From: a virus
DNA length: 24,898 bases
Virus record (IMG/VR): IMGVR_UViG_3300042540_000798
Coordinates: 1-24,898 of that record
Reading direction: 5' to 3' (one strand)
Shown here: positions 1 through 7,708 of the stretch, in pieces
Layout: each line of letters opens with the position of its first letter
Position numbering within the stretch: position 1 is the first letter of the stretch
Notes under the pieces: model-generated
What the model was told of the DNA's origin: nothing
Database searches by the model: none
Seen by the model: the letters and a program-made list of their open reading frames with translations, nothing else
Made by a program: the position numbers and the translations under genes

Positions 1-1341
1 GGCCATCTGGCGCAGCACGTCGGCATACGTCTGGCCGACCCGGAACACGTGCGCCTGGTCGCTCGGCCACGGCTGGCCGGCGGAGTCGACCGTGTCGGTG
101 CAGCCGAGTGACCAGCCGGTGAGCGCACCACGCGCCTGCGCCTCCTCGAGCAGCTGGCGCAGGATGCGGCCAGGCGTCGGTGCCGGATACACCGTCGGGT
201 AGTCGAGGCACTTCCACGAAGCGCTGGTGCCGACCAGCAGGTTGCCCGACGAGTAGACCGCACCCGCACCGCCACCGGAGTGCACCGCCACCTGCAGGAT
301 GCCACGGGACACGCCCGGCAACGCCGGGGTCCACGCCCGTGACTCGGCCTCCACGGCGATGTAGTGCGTGCCTGCGGACAGCGCAGGAGTGGCCCGGTGT
401 CCATACAAAAAGCTTTCCTCATTGGGCTCCGAGGTCCAGCCGGGCGTGACCAGGACGCCGTCGATCCACACCCGGCACCTCGAGGAGGCCGTGTAGAAGA
501 TCGCCACCCGGTCGGCGCTGCCGAGACTGAACGTCGTGCGGAACAAGCTGGCACCCTCAGGGTTGCCGCTGTTCGTCGCCCGACTCCAGATCCAGTCAGT
601 GCCAGTCAGGACCGACGTCCAACCCTTCGGCGGGAACCACGGGTCCGGCAGCGGCGGGTTCGTTCTCGTGTTCGGTGCCAGACCAGAGATGCCGACCACC
701 GCCGACTGCCAGCCGGTCGTCGACAACTCCGGCGAGTACCAGCCGAACCCACGACTATCCGAGGTCGGCCGAGCGCCGGTGCCGCCATACGGGAAGACGA
801 TCGCATCCTCCCAGGCCGACACGAGACCCCGGCCGGTCAGCGTGAAGCCACGCGTCGACTCCTCGCCCTGGTCGTAGCGCCACTGCTTGGACTCGACCCG
901 ACTGGCGAACGCATACGACCCGCCGGTCGTCGCCAACTGGCCGGGTGTCGCCACCTTGAAGCGCAGCACCCGTGCGTCGATCGAAGCGTTCGCCGACGAA
1001 GACAGCACGCTCGCCTGACCACGACCCATGCCGGACAGCTCGTCCTGGAACGACCGGCCGTAGGACTCGTCCAGCGACCCGAGGAACGTCAGGTTGTCGG
1101 CAGACCACGCCTCGACCAGCAGCTTCGCCGGCGTGAACGTCGCCGACGGCACCGACGTGGAGAACTGGCCCGGCTGCGCCGACGTGGCGAGCGTGTCGAA
1201 CGTCGCCGTGACCGCGCCCGTCGTCGTCGTGAACTCCACCGGCCCGCCGCCACCGGCGAGCGTGTCGAACTGCTGCGGCGAGTGCGAGAACGCAACCGGA
1301 CCGCCAGTCCCTGTGAGCGTGTCGAACGTCGCGGTCGTCAT
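1..1341 (-). CDS. Minor tail protein, C-terminus cut by window edge
   Basis: An open frame of 447 codons runs from the ATG at 1341 to the window edge without a stop, so the C-terminus is missing. GAGG overlapping the upstream gene's stop codon sits 6 nt before the ATG. The N-terminus carries three spaced FDTL units separated by Gly/Thr-rich linkers (residues about 5-60). A region with tail-tip character follows (LLVEAWSADNLTFLGSLDE). Around residues 270-340 there is a beta-rich stretch with CRVWIDGVLV and HYIAVEAES, resembling a jelly-roll/PA14-like carbohydrate-binding fold; that resemblance is my inference. Its position as the last tail gene after tape measure and two tail-tip genes fits a large minor tail or receptor-contact protein. 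The family assignment rests mostly on synteny. Confidence 0.75.
   Translation of the reverse strand, partial: MTTATFDTLTGTGGPVAFSHSPQQFDTLAGGGGPVEFTTTTGAVTATFDTLATSAQPGQFSTSVPSATFTPAKLLVEAWSADNLTFLGSLDESYGRSFQDELSGMGRGQASVLSSSANASIDARVLRFKVATPGQLATTGGSYAFASRVESKQWRYDQGEESTRGFTLTGRGLVSAWEDAIVFPYGGTGARPTSDSRGFGWYSPELSTTGWQSAVVGISGLAPNTRTNPPLPDPWFPPKGWTSVLTGTDWIWSRATNSGNPEGASLFRTTFSLGSADRVAIFYTASSRCRVWIDGVLVTPGWTSEPNEESFLYGHRATPALSAGTHYIAVEAESRAWTPALPGVSRGILQVAVHSGGGAGAVYSSGNLLVGTSASWKCLDYPTVYPAPTPGRILRQLLEEAQARGALTGWSLGCTDTVDSAGQPWPSDQAHVFRVGQTYADVLRQMA
1187..1327 (-). repeat. Three-copy repeat encoding FDTL units
   Basis: Near-identical 13-15 nt units (plus strand gcgagcgtgtcgaac or its last 13 nt) occur at 1187-1201, 1256-1270 and 1315-1327. 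They are spaced about 60-70 nt apart at the 5' end of the minor tail gene. Each encodes FDTL in the same reading frame. They look like an internal duplication of a short tail-protein segment. Confidence 0.7.
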
Positions 1342-1348
1342 GCCGACC

Positions 1349-1753
1349 TCAGATGGTCAGGATTCCACTGGCCCCGAAGGACAGGGTGAAGTTGCCGCCG
1401 TTGGGCGTGAAGCTCAGCGCACCGCCACCGCTGACCGTGTCGAAGAAGGCGATGAGCTGGCTCGTCGACTCGGTGCCGGTGTCCTTGAACAGAATCCAGC
1501 TCGTGACTGCGTTCCCGGTCAGCGCCGTGAACGTCACATCGGCGGCGTCGAACGCGCCGCCGGTCGTGGTCTTCGACGACAGCGCACCCGAGGTCGCCAC
1601 CCGGTCACCGGCGGCGATGTCGTTCAGGAAGTCGTGCGCCGAGTTATAGGTGACCGTCACGTCGCATAGGACGATCTTGATCGTGTCGGTCAGGAAGTCG
1701 ATGTCCCCGTCGAGGATCGCCTTCTTCCCGATCGGGTAGAGCGCATTCGCCAT
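1349..1753 (-). CDS. Tail-associated structural protein, 134 aa
   Basis: The chosen start is the ATG at 1753, which overlaps the TAA stop of the upstream gene by one base (TAATG) and gives MANALYPIGKKAIL. The body (DIDFLTDTIKIVLCDV, then SAHDFLNDIAAGDRVATS and FDAADVTFTALTG) matches a widespread actinophage family encoded among minor tail genes, recognised by pattern only. It is beta-rich and ends in a Gly-rich sequence (GGNFTLSFGASGILTI). No catalytic motif or membrane segment is seen. It is probably a virion protein at the tail tip, but its exact role is unknown. The gene sits 7 nt before the large minor tail gene. Confidence 0.75.
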   Translation of the reverse strand: MANALYPIGKKAILDGDIDFLTDTIKIVLCDVTVTYNSAHDFLNDIAAGDRVATSGALSSKTTTGGAFDAADVTFTALTGNAVTSWILFKDTGTESTSQLIAFFDTVSGGGALSFTPNGGNFTLSFGASGILTI

Positions 1754-2235
1754 TACTGAATCCTCCCGCTGGGGATGCTGATGCCGAGCACGGCACGCAC
1801 CCATCGTCCATCTAGCGACACCTCGCCGGTCTCGAGGGACAGCACGTGAACCGGCTCGGTCAACGTGCTGCCACCCGGGATCGTCAACACTGCCGACCGG
1901 GTGCCGTCGCCGGTGCCGGTCGGGGCGACCACGTTGTCGCGCAGGTAGACGATGTTCGTGTACAGCTGGGCCGCGTAGCTGCCGGTCGCTGCGACCCCGT
2001 TGCGGTCGGCGAGACCGGAGATGAGCAGGTCCAGGGACACCGCACGAGACGTGTTCCGTCGCTGCAACGCCACGACACCCGACGCACCGGGCACGATCCG
2101 ATCGTCACCACGCTGCGGCGCCGGCATCCACAGGCGCATCAGCGAGTCGCCGGTCAGCTTCCAGCCGGCGCAGTTCATCGCGACGCCGCCGATGCTCAGG
2201 TCCCCGGCCGTGGTGGTCCACGTCAGACCGGCCAT
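1753..2235 (-). CDS. Minor tail protein, distal-tail (Dit)-like position
   Basis: The 160-aa product directly follows the tape measure gene. The ATG at 2235 shares one base with the tape measure TGA stop; a GTG one codon earlier (2238) is an alternative. The sequence is beta-rich (LTWTTTAGDLSIGGVAMNCA at the start, GEVSLDGRWVRAVLGISIPS at the end) with no enzymatic motif. Siphovirus gene order places the distal tail or first baseplate protein here, and the size fits a short Dit-like hub. The assignment is by position and general character, not by a diagnostic motif. Confidence 0.65.
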   Translation of the reverse strand: MAGLTWTTTAGDLSIGGVAMNCAGWKLTGDSLMRLWMPAPQRGDDRIVPGASGVVALQRRNTSRAVSLDLLISGLADRNGVAATGSYAAQLYTNIVYLRDNVVAPTGTGDGTRSAVLTIPGGSTLTEPVHVLSLETGEVSLDGRWVRAVLGISIPSGRIQ

Positions 2236-4844
2236 CACACACCCGCCAGGAACATGGCGTCGCGCTGCTGGCGGATCACCTCAGAGGCGGTCAGGCGGGC
2301 GTCGCTCGACTCGGTGATGTTGATCGCCCCGATCGTCATCGATGTCTGACGTGACGACGACAGGTCCTGCACCAGGTTGTTCGGCACGATCATCCCCGAC
2401 GTCTCCGGGACGAACAGCTCGGGGCCACGTTCGCCGACCATGAACGTCTCACCGGCCGTGACCGGTCCGCCGATGGCTCGGGGAGTGCCGTCGGGATTCT
2501 TCTGACCGAACCAGCCCAGGATTGTCCCGGGCCTGAACAGTGCGCCGATGACGACCTGCTTGTCTTGGAACTGGTTGTAGACGGCCAGCGCTGCGTCCCA
2601 TTCGCCCCGACGGACCTTGGCGTAGATCTCCGACTGGACCTCGGCGGGCAGGTTGTCGAAGTCGGCCTGGAGGAACTGCAGCTGCGCCTTCGCTTCTTCG
2701 GTGCCGGAGATCAGAATCTGCGTGTTCACCTGCTCGGGCGTGAGGCCGATCGTCTCGATGTACTGGCGGGCAGCTTCCTCGGACATCCCGAGCGTGCCGA
2801 TCAGGTAGTTCCGCAGGAACGCCTCGTAGTTCGACGCCGAGGCCAGCACGTCCTCGTTCGTGGCGCCGGCGGCGATCTGTGCCTGCAGGCTCTTGTTGAC
2901 GGCGTCGCCCCAACCCTGCAGCGCGTCGACCGCCTTGTTCTGCGCTTCGGTGTACCCGCCGAGGGACGCAGCGACCGGGTCGAACCCCTCCGACGGCAGC
3001 GCCGACAGGACGGCTGCGACGGTCTGGCCCTCCTCGTCGGTCGTCGTACGGAACGACTTGAACGCCTCGCCGAGACCCTGCGCTGAGTCGACGATCCCCT
3101 GCAGGTCTCCGGTGACGACCTCGTAGCCGCGTGCGAACCCCTTGGCTGCAGCGCGACCCAGGTCGAACTCGGCGGTGACCTTGGCCAGCTCAAGGGTGAG
3201 CTCACCCTGAATGTCCTTCAGGTCCTCGGCGGTGGCTGTGACTTCAACGAGACCGTCGGCTGTCTTGCCGCTGGCGAGGGCCTGGTCGCGTGCTGCTTGG
3301 GCAGCCTTGCGGGTCTCGACGTCGAGGTTGCGCTGCGATCCCGCAGCGTTTTTCAGGTCACCGATGTAGCCCTCGGTCCTTGCTCTGGCTGCATCGACAG
3401 CAGCCTGCTGCTCCGGGTTGGCGATCTGGATGCCGTCGAGCTGTCGTAGGAACGACTCAAGCGCAGGGATCGACCCGGACTCGGCAACCTTGTCGATTGT
3501 CTCACCGAGCTGGTTCAAGTCGATCTGAGTTGCACTGGCGCCTTCACCGAACTGCGCGATGAGGTCGGCGCTGTTCCCGAACTGATCGTTGAGGTCGCCA
3601 AATCCACTGATGAGTGGACCGCCAGGCAGCAGCGTGAGCGCGGCGTCGCGGATCGCGCCACCGAAGGTCCCGAACCTGTCGGTCGCTCCGTCGATGTCGG
3701 CGGACAACCTGTCAAGCGTGCCGACGTTCGCGTTCACAGCCGTACTGAACGCCTCAAGTTCGTTGCCTTTGGCAACCCCTTGGAGGACGAGCAGGGACTC
3801 GGTGAACGCCTTGGCGTCCTGGCTGCCCTTGTTGAAGGAGTTGCCGATCTCGATCAGCGCCGCCGTCACCGCAACGCCGACGCCCACCGCGCCGATGCCC
3901 GCGACAGCCTTCCCGAAGCCGGTGAGCCGGCCTTCGGTGTCGCGCAGCTTCTCGAAGACGCCCGACAGATTGTCGCGCATCTGCAGGAACTGGCCGGTAG
4001 CGAACGACAGCGCACCGAGACCGCCTGCGCCGATGGCCGAGATCGTCGCCAGCGACCCGGCTGCAGACGACAGCCCTGGGTTCATGTCGTTGAGTGCGCC
4101 GGTCAGCGAGATGCCCGCCCCGACGATGTTGCTCAACGTCGACGCTGCTCCGACGCCGACCTGTTCGCCGATCTCGGACAGCTGGTTCTTCAGGATGGCG
4201 AGCTGACCGTTGAAGGTCTGCGCCTCCTGCTGGGCGAACCCGCCGACGGTCTGCTGCAGAGCGGAGATCGTCCGCTCCATGTCGGTCGAGCCTTCGCCGA
4301 TGGCGTTGACCTGGATGCCCATCCGCTGCAGCGCCGTGGTCGACCCGCCTGCGGCGCGCCCCACCGCTTTCGCTGCGGTCTCGAGGTCGATGCCCATCTT
4401 GCGGGACAGGTCGACGACCAGCGGGGTGAGCGCGAGAACCTGGTCTTCGGTGTAGCCGAACTGGATGAGGAGTGCCTCGACACCCTTGACGGCCTCGTCG
4501 TCGACGACGGTGCTGCCCATCAGCTGGTCGGCGAGGTCGCCGAGCGCCTTGCCGTTGTCGACGAAGCTCTGCGTCGAGTTGGCGATCGAGCTGTCGAGCT
4601 TGGCCTGGGCGACCTCGGACTCGCCGGCCATCGTCGCCAGCTTGCCGAGACCGATCGCCGCGACGGACGCTGCGCCGAACGTGGCGGCGCCCCACGTGGT
4701 CATGCGCCCGGCCATCTTCTCCAGGCGCTCGTCGGTCTTGCCGAGTTCACGTTCGGCGGCGGCCCCCGCCTTGTCCATGCCGGACACGAAGCCCTGCACG
4801 TTGGCGTCGATGAGGAACTCGAGGACCTCACGTGTCGTCGCCAT
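2235..4844 (-). CDS. Tail tape measure protein
   Basis: This is the longest gene in the window (869 aa), immediately after the tail assembly chaperones. Its ATG overlaps the frameshifted chaperone stop by one base. The protein is Ala/Gly/Gln-rich and helical, with hydrophobic segments near residues 50-75, 260-290 and 310-335. It has a typical C-terminal tape measure signature (GGPVTAGETFMVGERGPELF, then VPETSGMIVPNN). Tape measures span the tail lumen and set tail length. At the usual ~0.15 nm per residue, 869 residues would suggest a tail of about 130 nm before any processing. I see no peptidase or lysozyme motif. Confidence 0.95.
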   Translation of the reverse strand: MATTREVLEFLIDANVQGFVSGMDKAGAAAERELGKTDERLEKMAGRMTTWGAATFGAASVAAIGLGKLATMAGESEVAQAKLDSSIANSTQSFVDNGKALGDLADQLMGSTVVDDEAVKGVEALLIQFGYTEDQVLALTPLVVDLSRKMGIDLETAAKAVGRAAGGSTTALQRMGIQVNAIGEGSTDMERTISALQQTVGGFAQQEAQTFNGQLAILKNQLSEIGEQVGVGAASTLSNIVGAGISLTGALNDMNPGLSSAAGSLATISAIGAGGLGALSFATGQFLQMRDNLSGVFEKLRDTEGRLTGFGKAVAGIGAVGVGVAVTAALIEIGNSFNKGSQDAKAFTESLLVLQGVAKGNELEAFSTAVNANVGTLDRLSADIDGATDRFGTFGGAIRDAALTLLPGGPLISGFGDLNDQFGNSADLIAQFGEGASATQIDLNQLGETIDKVAESGSIPALESFLRQLDGIQIANPEQQAAVDAARARTEGYIGDLKNAAGSQRNLDVETRKAAQAARDQALASGKTADGLVEVTATAEDLKDIQGELTLELAKVTAEFDLGRAAAKGFARGYEVVTGDLQGIVDSAQGLGEAFKSFRTTTDEEGQTVAAVLSALPSEGFDPVAASLGGYTEAQNKAVDALQGWGDAVNKSLQAQIAAGATNEDVLASASNYEAFLRNYLIGTLGMSEEAARQYIETIGLTPEQVNTQILISGTEEAKAQLQFLQADFDNLPAEVQSEIYAKVRRGEWDAALAVYNQFQDKQVVIGALFRPGTILGWFGQKNPDGTPRAIGGPVTAGETFMVGERGPELFVPETSGMIVPNNLVQDLSSSRQTSMTIGAINITESSDARLTASEVIRQQRDAMFLAGV

Positions 4845-5253
4845 CAGCGCTCCGCTTCCATCAACAGCTGCAGGTCACGCCACGAACACTGGCGAACCTG
4901 GGGTGGGGTCCATCCGTACCGGCGGGCCGCCCAGACGATCACGGCGTCGTCTGGTCGTCCGCCGTCGGAGGGTTTCCGTTCTCCCACATGGTCGGGAGCG
5001 TGTCGTCCTCGACGGCGGTGAACGCCGACAGGATGACCTTCGGAGTGATCGGCTCGACCGGCTTGTCGCCCGCCACCTGACAGCAGTGGCGATAGAGGGC
5101 GATGGTCGCCTTCCCGTGACGGGCTGGCTGCATGTACAGGTCGAACCACGACTCGAGTCCGGCGTCGCCGGCGAGCCGTTGGAGGTCCTCGATGGGCAGG
5201 TCGTCCAGGCGAACGACCTGCCCGTTCGGGACAGTGCAGGCGAAGGAGAGCAT
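4844..5253 (-). CDS. Tail assembly chaperone, -1 frameshift (gpGT-type) product
   Basis: Translation starts at the ATG at 5253, reads frame 0 for 95 codons to 4969, slips -1 at 4969-4975, and continues to the TGA at 4846-4844. This gives a 136-aa fusion. The added 41 residues (beginning SDGGRPDDAVIVWAARRYGW) end just where the tape measure ATG begins, and contain the WxPxxVxxxxWRDLxLLM-like pattern common in such T-domain extensions. In lambda-like phages the G/GT pair binds the tape measure protein and recruits tail tube subunits, and the ratio is set by frameshifting. The start and reading frames are visible in the sequence; the frameshift itself is inferred. Confidence 0.8.
4931..4954 (-). 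promoter_or_regulatory. Hairpin downstream of the slippery site
   Basis: A perfect 8-bp inverted repeat (CCAGACGA / TCGTCTGG on the minus strand) has an 8-nt loop that contains the frame-0 stop codon. It starts 14 nt after the slippery heptamer. A competing stem pairs ACGGCG (4965-4960) with CGCCGT (4946-4941), only 3 nt from the heptamer. Either could act as the stimulatory structure for frameshifting. Confidence 0.6.
4939..5253 (-). CDS. Tail assembly chaperone, frame-0 (gpG-type) product
   Basis: The unshifted product is 104 aa and starts 7 nt after the tail tube gene stop. It has the size and helical character of G-type chaperones (LDDLPIEDLQRLAGDAGLES, then ATIALYRHCCQVAGDKP). Without frameshifting, translation ends at the TGA at 4941-4939, which lies in the loop of a hairpin. 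No strong Shine-Dalgarno is seen before the ATG, so coupling to the highly translated tail tube gene is likely. The identification rests on position between tail tube and tape measure plus the overlapping -1 frame extension. Confidence 0.85.
   Translation of the reverse strand: MLSFACTVPNGQVVRLDDLPIEDLQRLAGDAGLESWFDLYMQPARHGKATIALYRHCCQVAGDKPVEPITPKVILSAFTAVEDDTLPTMWENGNPPTADDQTTP
4969..4975 (-). promoter_or_regulatory. Ribosomal -1 slippery heptamer AAACCCT
   Basis: On the minus strand the zero-frame codons read A AAC CCT, the canonical X XXY YYZ arrangement, so both tRNAs can re-pair as AAA CCC after a -1 slip. The -1 frame is open from here to 4844. CCC in the A-site half is less common than AAA or TTT, so efficiency is uncertain. 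CGGAAAC, two bases upstream, is a weaker alternative. Confidence 0.7.
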
Positions 5254-5260
5254 CAGCGGG

Positions 5261-5695
5261 TCAGACCCGGTAGATGCTGGTGGCGGCGGACCAGTTGATC
5301 GTCCACTTCACGGCGTCGCCGACGCCGCCCTGGGTGGACACGCCGTTGAACAGCGCCTGCCCGTACCAGTAGCCCTTGCCGGTCGGGACCGGGGACTTGG
5401 ACGTGGCGTCGGTGTTGTCGACGTACAGGTAGAAGGTCCGGGCGATGCCGTCGGCGACGGTGTAGATGCCGTTGGACGCCGTGTTCAGCACGCCGTTGAG
5501 CGTCCCGGTGAAGTCGGACATGCCGGCGACGTAGGTCTTGACGTTCTCGCCGAGGACCGAGACCTCGATCTGGTCTCGCTGGCCGTCGATCGACCAGTCG
5601 GACAGGTTGCCCAGCTGTGATGCCGACCCGTTCGCACCGGCCGACTGGTCGACCAGCAGCGCACCGAAGCGGCCGTGGATTGCGTTGGTTGCCAT
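5261..5695 (-). CDS. Major tail tube protein
   Basis: The chosen start is the ATG at 5695, preceded by AGGAGG about 8 nt upstream. The 144-aa product begins MATNAIHGRFGALLVD and has the compact, beta-rich, Gly/Ser/Thr-rich character of siphovirus tail tube proteins, with SDWSIDGQRDQIEVSVLGEN and a Trp-rich C-terminus (VKWTINWSAATSIYRV). These subunits stack as hexameric rings around the tape measure. It is followed by the chaperone pair, as expected. It is shorter than many tail tube proteins and shows no Ig-like C-terminal domain. The 26-nt gap upstream holds only the ribosome binding site. Confidence 0.88.
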   Translation of the reverse strand: MATNAIHGRFGALLVDQSAGANGSASQLGNLSDWSIDGQRDQIEVSVLGENVKTYVAGMSDFTGTLNGVLNTASNGIYTVADGIARTFYLYVDNTDATSKSPVPTGKGYWYGQALFNGVSTQGGVGDAVKWTINWSAATSIYRV

Positions 5696-5721
5696 GTCGG
5701 CTTCCTCCTGGTTGTTGGGGA

Positions 5722-6723
5722 TCAGGACAGCCGGGCGAGGACCCGGGCTGCGTGGTTGGCGAACGTCCGGTCGGCGAGCGCCGCCCGTCCGGCTTCGACG
5801 GCGGCGTCGCGCTCGTCGGGATGAGCGAGCGCCCAGCGAACCTGGTCGACCATCTCGTCGGGCGAGGTGAACGTCGGGAACATCGACAGGACCTCGTCGC
5901 CCTCGGGACGGGGGTCTCGTGACAGCCACACCCCGCACATGACGGCCTCGACCTCACGGGGTGAGATCGCCACACCGTCGGCGTGGCTGTGCGTTCCGTA
6001 GCTGTCGGTCCGGTAGACGTTGAACGTGGTGACCGCCCGCTGGTAGAGCGGCACGGTCTCGGTCGCGTTGTCGGTGCAGCCGTCGACGCCGACGTCGAGG
6101 ACGCAGCGACGCAACGGGTGGGCGTCATCGAGGCCCTTCCACATTCCAGCGAGGTTCAGGTCGACCCCGGACCAGTCGGCCGAGGCGATCCACTCGATCC
6201 GGTTCGGGAACCCGGTGCCGACGAACAGACAGTCGAGGTCCCGTCGCCAGGTGCCTGGCGTGTGGACCTCGGGCCGGTAGGCGTGCGGCAGGTAGAACGT
6301 CGGGGCGAACTGGCTGTACACCTCGGCGCCCTGCGGGTCGTTGACGAGGATCAGATCCGGTTCGATCGCTGCGCACGCCTGCGCCTGGCCTTCGAGCTCG
6401 TAGGGGCACTCGGTGAGGACGAGCACCTTCTTCGCGTCGATGCGGGCGGCCAGCTCGTAGTCGAGGTCGTTGCCGGTGACGATCACGACGACGTCGGGGC
6501 GCAGCAGGTAGCACTCGGCGAGCAGGTTGTACGTGACCGCCTGTCGGGCCTGCGTCGCCGTCATGGTCTCGCCGCGCACTTCGGCGGCGAGGAAGTAGCC
6601 GAGCTGCAGCGACAGGTCGAAGTACGCGGTCTCGACGCCGACCTCGCGCAGTCCGTCCACCCAGCCGGCGGCGACGTCGGCCACCGAGTAGGCCGCCAGC
6701 GGCCCGACGACAATGGCTCTCAC
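5722..6723 (-). CDS. Glycosyltransferase, GT-B / CgeB-like
   Basis: The 333-aa product starts at the GTG at 6723, overlapping the upstream stop by 4 nt (GTGA). The N-terminal half looks like a Rossmann-type acceptor domain (VRAIVVGPLAAYSVADVAAG; RPDVVVIVTGNDLDYELAAR; KKVLVLTECPYE). The C-terminal half has the nucleotide-sugar-domain pattern of GT-B enzymes of the CgeB/Glyco_trans_1_2 type: LFVGTGFPNRIEWI (about 167-180), VTTFNVYRTDSYGTH (231-245) and SPREVEAVMCGVWLSRD (254-270), then a SPDEMVDQVRWAL helix. It lies between the gp10-like gene and the tail tube gene, where accessory enzymes are unusual. The likely activity is transfer of a nucleotide-activated sugar; donor and acceptor cannot be read from sequence. 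Confidence 0.8.
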   Translation of the reverse strand: MRAIVVGPLAAYSVADVAAGWVDGLREVGVETAYFDLSLQLGYFLAAEVRGETMTATQARQAVTYNLLAECYLLRPDVVVIVTGNDLDYELAARIDAKKVLVLTECPYELEGQAQACAAIEPDLILVNDPQGAEVYSQFAPTFYLPHAYRPEVHTPGTWRRDLDCLFVGTGFPNRIEWIASADWSGVDLNLAGMWKGLDDAHPLRRCVLDVGVDGCTDNATETVPLYQRAVTTFNVYRTDSYGTHSHADGVAISPREVEAVMCGVWLSRDPRPEGDEVLSMFPTFTSPDEMVDQVRWALAHPDERDAAVEAGRAALADRTFANHAARVLARLS

Positions 6724-7307
6724 TGGAACCGCTTGATCGTCTCGCGCGCCATCTGCAGGCGGTACCGCTCCCAAGCAGGACGCTTCGCTTCGCGTCCGAT
6801 GCGTGACCACAGGCGCGTCGGCCGGGTGCCGGGGTGGTTGACGCCGTAGCGCATCTGGCCGTTGCCGAGCCGCAACGCCGGCGGGTACACGAGGCGCCGG
6901 CTGCCGCCGACCCGCTTCGTGTTCGCGCCCTTGCCGCGTGTCTGACGCTTCACCCGTGACGGCTTCGGCACGATCCGGTGGGGCTGTGCGCCGAACTCGA
7001 GCATGTACCACGGGCCGGAAACCCGAGCCCAGCGGGGCCACGGTCGGGGCCGGATGATCGCCTTGACGTCCCGCTCGCCTTCGAGCTCGAAGCCGATATT
7101 GAGCTTGAGTGGGATGTACTGGCCGTTGCGGTACCGCCAGTGGGACAGCTGCAGGTCGGAGCCGACCTCCTCGGCGAGCATCCGCAGGCCGACCTGCTTG
7201 AACGTCACGGCGGCGTTCTTGATCGCCCGCTTGTTGTTCTTGCCGGCCATGCCGGTCGTGTCCTCGATCTTGCGGATCAGTTCCGCGGGCGACGAGGAGC
7301 GCCCCAT
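6720..7307 (-). CDS. HK97 gp10-like neck / tail completion protein
   Basis: The 195-aa basic protein starts at an ATG sharing one base with the upstream stop. The central LEFGAQPHRIVPKPS motif (around residues 103-118) is characteristic of the HK97 gp10-like family, which acts at the head-tail neck or tail completion. The stretch after it is unusually rich in Lys/Arg (KRQTRGKGANTKRVGGSRR), followed by YPPALRLGNGQMRYGVNHPG. It sits in the head-tail connector block after the connector and tail-terminator-like genes. Function is inferred from family and position. Confidence 0.8.
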   Translation of the reverse strand: MGRSSSPAELIRKIEDTTGMAGKNNKRAIKNAAVTFKQVGLRMLAEEVGSDLQLSHWRYRNGQYIPLKLNIGFELEGERDVKAIIRPRPWPRWARVSGPWYMLEFGAQPHRIVPKPSRVKRQTRGKGANTKRVGGSRRLVYPPALRLGNGQMRYGVNHPGTRPTRLWSRIGREAKRPAWERYRLQMARETIKRFQ

Positions 7308-7708
7308 CAGAGCATCACCTGAACGCTGAACGCTGCGGCGTAGTAGGCGACGTCGGCGACGGTCGTCGCCTGGTAGTTGCCGGCGTCGGTCACAACCGTC
7401 GAGGACACGACCCCGCCGAGCGACGGGTCGGACTCCACGCAGGACCAGACTGAGCCGTCAGCGCCCGGGGAGAGGACCTCGTCGAGGAGTTCGATCTGGT
7501 CGACGTGGCGGTGCGAGACGAGCACGTTCACCTCGGCCTCTGCCATGTCGACCCGGGCGGCGGCCTGCGGCACGACTGAGAAGCCGGTGATGACGAACGC
7601 CGGCACCTCGACGGTCTCCGGTGGGAGCCGGTAGACGTTCCAGCCGGGGTAGGCGTCCTCGAGTGCGGAGGCCAGCGCGTTGCGAACCTGACCGAGCGTT
7701 GCGGCCAT
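7307..7708 (-). CDS. Tail terminator / head-tail joining protein
   Basis: The 133-aa protein overlaps both neighbours by a single base. It has the family pattern of small tail-terminator/minor capsid proteins: an N-terminal helix (LGQVRNALASALEDAYPGWN), RLPPETVEVPAFVITG, a central beta strand with DMAEAEVNVLVS, then LLDEVLSPGADGSVWSCVES and DPSLGGVVSS. The final strand is AYYAAAFSVQVML. Such proteins cap the tail tube and join it to the head. A head-tail stopper is the alternative role. Confidence 0.72.
   Translation of the reverse strand: MAATLGQVRNALASALEDAYPGWNVYRLPPETVEVPAFVITGFSVVPQAAARVDMAEAEVNVLVSHRHVDQIELLDEVLSPGADGSVWSCVESDPSLGGVVSSTVVTDAGNYQATTVADVAYYAAAFSVQVML

Noticed and set aside
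364-1389. Long plus-strand open frame over the minor tail gene
   Set aside because: Composition is dominated by Arg and Pro as in antisense shadows; the minus frame is open to the window edge, has a ribosome binding site and fits gene order.
4844-5149. Independent gene in the -1 frame before the tape measure
   Set aside because: Only its C-terminal 41 residues look real; the 5' part is a shadow. It is better explained as the frameshift extension of the tail chaperone.
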